Assembly: GCA_947466515.1 (NCBI GenBank)
Contig: CANIEM010000008.1
Span: 1-53,061 of the forward strand
Length of the DNA stretch: 53,061 bases
From: Verrucomicrobia subdivision 6 bacterium
Lineage (GTDB): Bacteria > Verrucomicrobiota > Verrucomicrobiia > Methylacidiphilales > Verrucolacustridaceae
Direction of reading: 5' to 3'
Part shown: positions 49,641 to 53,061 of the stretch, piece after piece
How the letters are laid out: each line of letters starts with the position of its first letter
How positions within the stretch are numbered: the first letter of the stretch is position 1
Made by a program: the position numbers and the translations under genes
The notes under the pieces: generated by a model
The model's input: only the letters and a program-made list of their open reading frames with translations
Told to the model about the DNA's origin: nothing
The model's database searches: none

Positions 49641-52600
49641 ATGAACGGTAAAGTGAAATTCTCTGTCTTGTTCTTCTCCTCACTACTTGGGTTGTGCGTG
49701 GGATCTGTTTTTGGAGCGGTGGAGCTTCAGGAGGGGGAGATAACCACAATCAAAAACATGGTGGAGCACGATTCAGGAACTGGGCCTGCTCCCGCGAAGC
49801 AGAGCGAGATGATTCATGAAAAATCGAAAGTAAGTACGGAAGCGGCATCGATGGCGGAACTGACCTTTGGAGACAGCACGATCACGCGGATGGGTGCGAA
49901 CACGATGTTCTCGTTTCAGTCGAAAGAGCGTTTGGTGAAGCTGGATCGAGGGACGGTTTTGATCAACACCCCTCCAGGCAATGGTGGGGCAACGGTGGAT
50001 TGCGGTGGAGTAACGGGAGCGGTGACGGGCACTACATTTTTAGCGAGCCGTGCTGGGGACGGTAAAGTGATGTTTGTTTTGTTGGAGGGTTCGCCAATGA
50101 AAATCACCAGCGGTGGGGTGGTGACCACGATCAAACCTGGGCAGGCGGCGTCGGTGGGGTTGGCTGCGCCAGACAGTGGCGGTGGTGATAAAGGAGGAGG
50201 GGATAAAGCGGGTGGTGATAAAGCATCGGGAGATACGGGAGGGGGAGAAAAAGCGGGCGGAGACAAAGCTGGAGGGGATCAAGGTGGTGGGGACAAAGCG
50301 GGTGGTGATAAAGCATCGGGAGATAAGGGAGGCGGAGACAAAAGTGGTGGGGAGAAGGGCACTGCAAGTGGAGGGGGTGGGGAGAAGCGTGGGCCCGCCC
50401 CTGCCCCAGCAGAAAAACCCAGGCCAGTACAAGTTTTTGACGTGGATGTTAAAAAAATGGTGGATTCGACCCCGTTGATTAGGGATTTTGCGAAGCCATT
50501 ACCTTCTGCCGAAAAAATTCAGGCCACGGTGCAAGTTCAGCAGAACAAGGTGTCGGAAGGAAAGATGGAGTCCCTTGGTATGGAGGTTGTGGCGGTGAAG
50601 GCGGATGGGGATCTGATGGTTGGCTCTCCCAGGATTGAAATGGACGCACCTCCCGCAAAAGAGGAGGGGCCAGCACCAAGAATTGAAGAGGGGGTGGCGA
50701 AGAATGAAGGGGGCGGTCCTGGAGAGAAATTAGATATTGCGACGGCAGCCGGCGGACCTGGGCCGGGGCCAGATAATTTGGATATTGCGACAGCAGGACC
50801 CGGAGAGGGACCTGCACCGATAGTGGCGCAAAACGCCCCGCGGGTGGATGCACCAAGAGTGGAGATTCCTGCTCCTCCGCCACCAGTTTTTGTCCCACCA
50901 GCCCCGTTCGTTGCGCCAGTGATCACCAGCATCACAATCCGTGCGAATGATGCGACACGGACTTATGGGGAGGAGAATCCTGCTTTTGCACTCAGGGTTG
51001 TCGCAGGCTCGTTGCAAGCTGGAGATAGTGTTGTGGCAACTTTTCGGACTCCTGCAGATCCCACTAGCGTAGTGGGGCCTTATGATATCTCAATCGGATC
51101 ATACAGTATTGTGAGCTCCAGTGGTGCGGATGTTACGGCGAAGTACAGGGTTACTTTGGAAAAAGGAAATCTCAATTTGGCTAAGGCAGCGCAGACGCTA
51201 ACCATTGCCCCGCCAGCCCCTGCCTTGACGGGGGGGGCTTTCACCCTCGCTGCTGCCGGGGGGATAACGGGTCCAGTCACCTTTTCGATTTTAAATACAG
51301 ATGGGCGGGCGAACGTTCGGCCGGATGGAGTGGTAACTTTGGGTAAAATTCTCGGAGCGGACACCTTAACGGTTCGTGCGGAGGTTGCGGGCTCAGCTAA
51401 TTATTTAGCAGGGCGAACCGATTTGACGGTGGCACTTGGCCGAGACGAAACCGCAATTCTGGCCGCCAATCCTACTCGGCTACTTTTACACGGCTTGAGC
51501 GACCCAGACTCAGTCGAGGCTCTTGCCAAATTTTTCTACTTCACCGGCAAAGCGGCGGGAGTGGCAGGACCTTCGAGATTTTTCAGTGATTTGAGCAGCA
51601 GCACCAGATCGTTATCCGATTATAGCGACCGATCGGTGGCCCTTTACGATGGCCGACCAGGTGAGTTTTATGCGATGGGAACGCTGAATGGTGCGGGGCC
51701 GACCCACGACATTACTCTTGGATCCGCTGACACTGTAATCTTTGCTAATCGAATTAATTTGGGACAGGCTGGCCTAGACTCGAGGGTCCTAGGGCAAGTT
51801 CCCAATCATTGGATTCCTGATTTTAATGCGGTAGGATACACCAGCGAGTTATCTGCCGGAGACTTAGCGTTCAAGGCCGATGGCACTGGGACCACTGGTC
51901 CGCTTCCTTTTTATCTGCTTTCCACTTCTCTTGCGATTAAGCCCGCTGATGACTGGGGGATGTTTGCGGGAGATTACAAAGCCTACTTGACCTATATGGA
52001 CAGCGCGGGAGTAGGACAGACGATTAATCTACTCGATCGAATTGGTACGAGCGCGACGGATCTTGAGGGTTCGCCAGCCAACGGGATTACGGCCACCTTC
52101 TCCGACTACACGACGGGCCAGGCGATTAACTCGGCAACGGGAGATTTGATTTCAGGAACGTTCCAGCCCGGATCAGGAAATACTCTTTTGCAGGGAACGA
52201 TGGGGGCAATTTCGTCTACCGGAAAATTTTTTATGACGGTGGGAGATTTGAGCGAGGGTGGCCTCGGAGTTTTGGATAGGTGGTCGGTCTCGTTGGTGCA
52301 AAGAGTGAAAATGTCTGTACTGGGTGGAGCGGGGAAAAATCTGAGCCTTATCTCGGGTATTGCTGGGACCGCAATCGATGGAACTCTGTGGGATGTAGGG
52401 CAGGCGAATTTAAAATTTATGAGCGCGGGTTTAATGGCAGCAAACGATTCAGAATTCTATAATCTGGGCAGCCAGTTGAGCCTGGAGTCGGCGCAAGACC
52501 TCTCGCTCAGAGGGATTGCGGCTCGAGGTGAGGCTGTGGGTGGAACGGATGTGAATTTATCTACGGGCGGGAGTCTCAGCTTAAAAAACAGTAAACTACT

Positions 52601-53061
52601 GGTGAATGGCGGCTTAACTGCCACGGCCGCGGTGGGCCCAGTGAAGCTGGATGGAGAGGCGGGGGATGTCTTGATTCAGGCGGCACGGAACGTAGTGATC
52701 AGCGGGGCGGACTTAATTGAAACAAGCGCAGGTGGGGTTACGGCTCCAGTGACGCCGACTAGCTTGGCAGTTGTTCGGACGGGTGACTCGCTGGAAATGA
52801 GGAATGTGGTTATCCGTGGTTTTTCGGAAACCAAGCTAGAAAGCACAAAAGCGGGTAGTTTAGGGCGGGTGTTAATGAGTGGTTCCTCGGTGCGGGATTT
52901 TAAGATCAAGGAGTTGGCGGGAATGGCGGTGAACGCGGATGCGAAAATTCAGATGATGGCCTACGATGCGACTGGGGGCTCGGAGGGAACGATGACGATT
53001 GAGGGTCGGTTGCCTGTTGCAGCCAAACTGGCCAGTGCGATTGATGATACTTTGACCGGTA
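49641..53061 (+). CDS. FecR-domain large surface protein, 5' part
   Basis: At least 1,140 residues; the frame is open to the last base, so the 3' end lies outside. Signal peptide MNGKVKFSVLFFSSLLGLCV then FGA. FecR domain (about 70-172): AELTFGDSTITRMGANTMFSF, RLVKLDRGTVLINTPP, GAVTGTTFLASRAGD and ITSGGVVTTIKPGQ. Residues about 178-248 are a Gly/Asp/Lys-rich five-residue repeat (GGGDK, AGGDK, ASGDK). A Pro/Ala/Glu-rich part follows, then an MBG-like domain (ITIRANDATRTYGEENPAF, 427-520), an Ig-like strand set, and from about 940 a filamentous-hemagglutinin-like repeat (LSLESAQDLSLRGIAARGE, GSLSLKNSKLLVNGG). It is a probable surface adhesin. Confidence 0.88.
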   Translation, partial: MNGKVKFSVLFFSSLLGLCVGSVFGAVELQEGEITTIKNMVEHDSGTGPAPAKQSEMIHEKSKVSTEAASMAELTFGDSTITRMGANTMFSFQSKERLVKLDRGTVLINTPPGNGGATVDCGGVTGAVTGTTFLASRAGDGKVMFVLLEGSPMKITSGGVVTTIKPGQAASVGLAAPDSGGGDKGGGDKAGGDKASGDTGGGEKAGGDKAGGDQGGGDKAGGDKASGDKGGGDKSGGEKGTASGGGGEKRGPAPAPAEKPRPVQVFDVDVKKMVDSTPLIRDFAKPLPSAEKIQATVQVQQNKVSEGKMESLGMEVVAVKADGDLMVGSPRIEMDAPPAKEEGPAPRIEEGVAKNEGGGPGEKLDIATAAGGPGPGPDNLDIATAGPGEGPAPIVAQNAPRVDAPRVEIPAPPPPVFVPPAPFVAPVITSITIRANDATRTYGEENPAFALRVVAGSLQAGDSVVATFRTPADPTSVVGPYDISIGSYSIVSSSGADVTAKYRVTLEKGNLNLAKAAQTLTIAPPAPALTGGAFTLAAAGGITGPVTFSILNTDGRANVRPDGVVTLGKILGADTLTVRAEVAGSANYLAGRTDLTVALGRDETAILAANPTRLLLHGLSDPDSVEALAKFFYFTGKAAGVAGPSRFFSDLSSSTRSLSDYSDRSVALYDGRPGEFYAMGTLNGAGPTHDITLGSADTVIFANRINLGQAGLDSRVLGQVPNHWIPDFNAVGYTSELSAGDLAFKADGTGTTGPLPFYLLSTSLAIKPADDWGMFAGDYKAYLTYMDSAGVGQTINLLDRIGTSATDLEGSPANGITATFSDYTTGQAINSATGDLISGTFQPGSGNTLLQGTMGAISSTGKFFMTVGDLSEGGLGVLDRWSVSLVQRVKMSVLGGAGKNLSLISGIAGTAIDGTLWDVGQANLKFMSAGLMAANDSEFYNLGSQLSLESAQDLSLRGIAARGEAVGGTDVNLSTGGSLSLKNSKLLVNGGLTATAAVGPVKLDGEAGDVLIQAARNVVISGADLIETSAGGVTAPVTPTSLAVVRTGDSLEMRNVVIRGFSETKLESTKAGSLGRVLMSGSSVRDFKIKELAGMAVNADAKIQMMAYDATGGSEGTMTIEGRLPVAAKLASAIDDTLTG

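Noticed and set aside
49916-50898. Minus-strand Pro-rich frames across the FecR gene
   Set aside because: They mirror the Gly/Asp/Lys repeats of the FecR protein; the plus-strand frame is continuous for 1,140 codons.

Overview
The window reads as chromosomal DNA of a Gram-negative, peptidoglycan-containing bacterium, most likely a member of the Verrucomicrobiota. This is inferred from an exosortase/EpsI pair, a small protein resembling the TIGR04073 exosortase-associated family, a large FecR-domain surface protein, an outer-membrane beta-barrel, and dense intergenic hairpin repeats. The + strand is visibly G-rich over C over nearly the whole window, even where genes lie on the minus strand, so the window probably sits in one replichore with + as the leading strand. 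The subtilase gene near 33-36 kb breaks that pattern.

Layout. Bases 1-6,100 are an exopolysaccharide/surface locus: three glycosyltransferases, an RmlC-like cupin epimerase, and an exosortase followed by its EpsI partner. It is littered with short repeats and two decayed toxin-antitoxin remnants. Bases 6,100-13,900 hold two secreted proteins (SYLF and DUF2959-like), rsmI, tRNA-Gln, an MscS channel coupled to a half-size TauE permease, a parvulin lipoprotein, hisI and several uncharacterised small operons. Bases 14,700-22,500 hold an RRM RNA-binding protein, leuA, and a minus-strand run vanZ-ligA-LysM-GYF-ilvN-ilvC. Bases 22,500-32,900 hold a MurNAc/GlcNAc kinase fused to MurQ etherase, purU, queD, an acyltransferase, a beta-lactamase-fold hydrolase, a cation efflux protein, an epimerase facing a YjbQ protein with abutting start codons, a LysM amidase, tRNA-Met and a ZIP transporter. 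Bases 33,000-44,200 hold a large subtilase, an ABC ATPase, hemW, a stand-alone 5'-3' exonuclease, a second amidase, the TIGR04073-like protein, an RlmD/TrmA-type methyltransferase with an apparent CTG start, and cysK. Bases 44,500-53,061 hold another glycosyltransferase, a beta-barrel protein, a WYL regulator divergent from a zinc-ribbon/mini-membrane-protein pair, and the start of a giant FecR-domain adhesin-like protein that runs off the end.

How the genes fit together. Several genes serve the cell envelope: exopolysaccharide synthesis and protein sorting, wall hydrolysis by two amidases, recycling of wall sugars by the kinase-etherase fusion, and surface proteins. Branched-chain amino acid genes (leuA, ilvC, ilvN) are close together, but no ilvB is present. 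The repeats form at least six recognisable families. They repeatedly supply the stop codon or the last codons of neighbouring genes, which is the most unusual architectural feature seen. I did not find a CRISPR array, rRNA, transposase or prophage.
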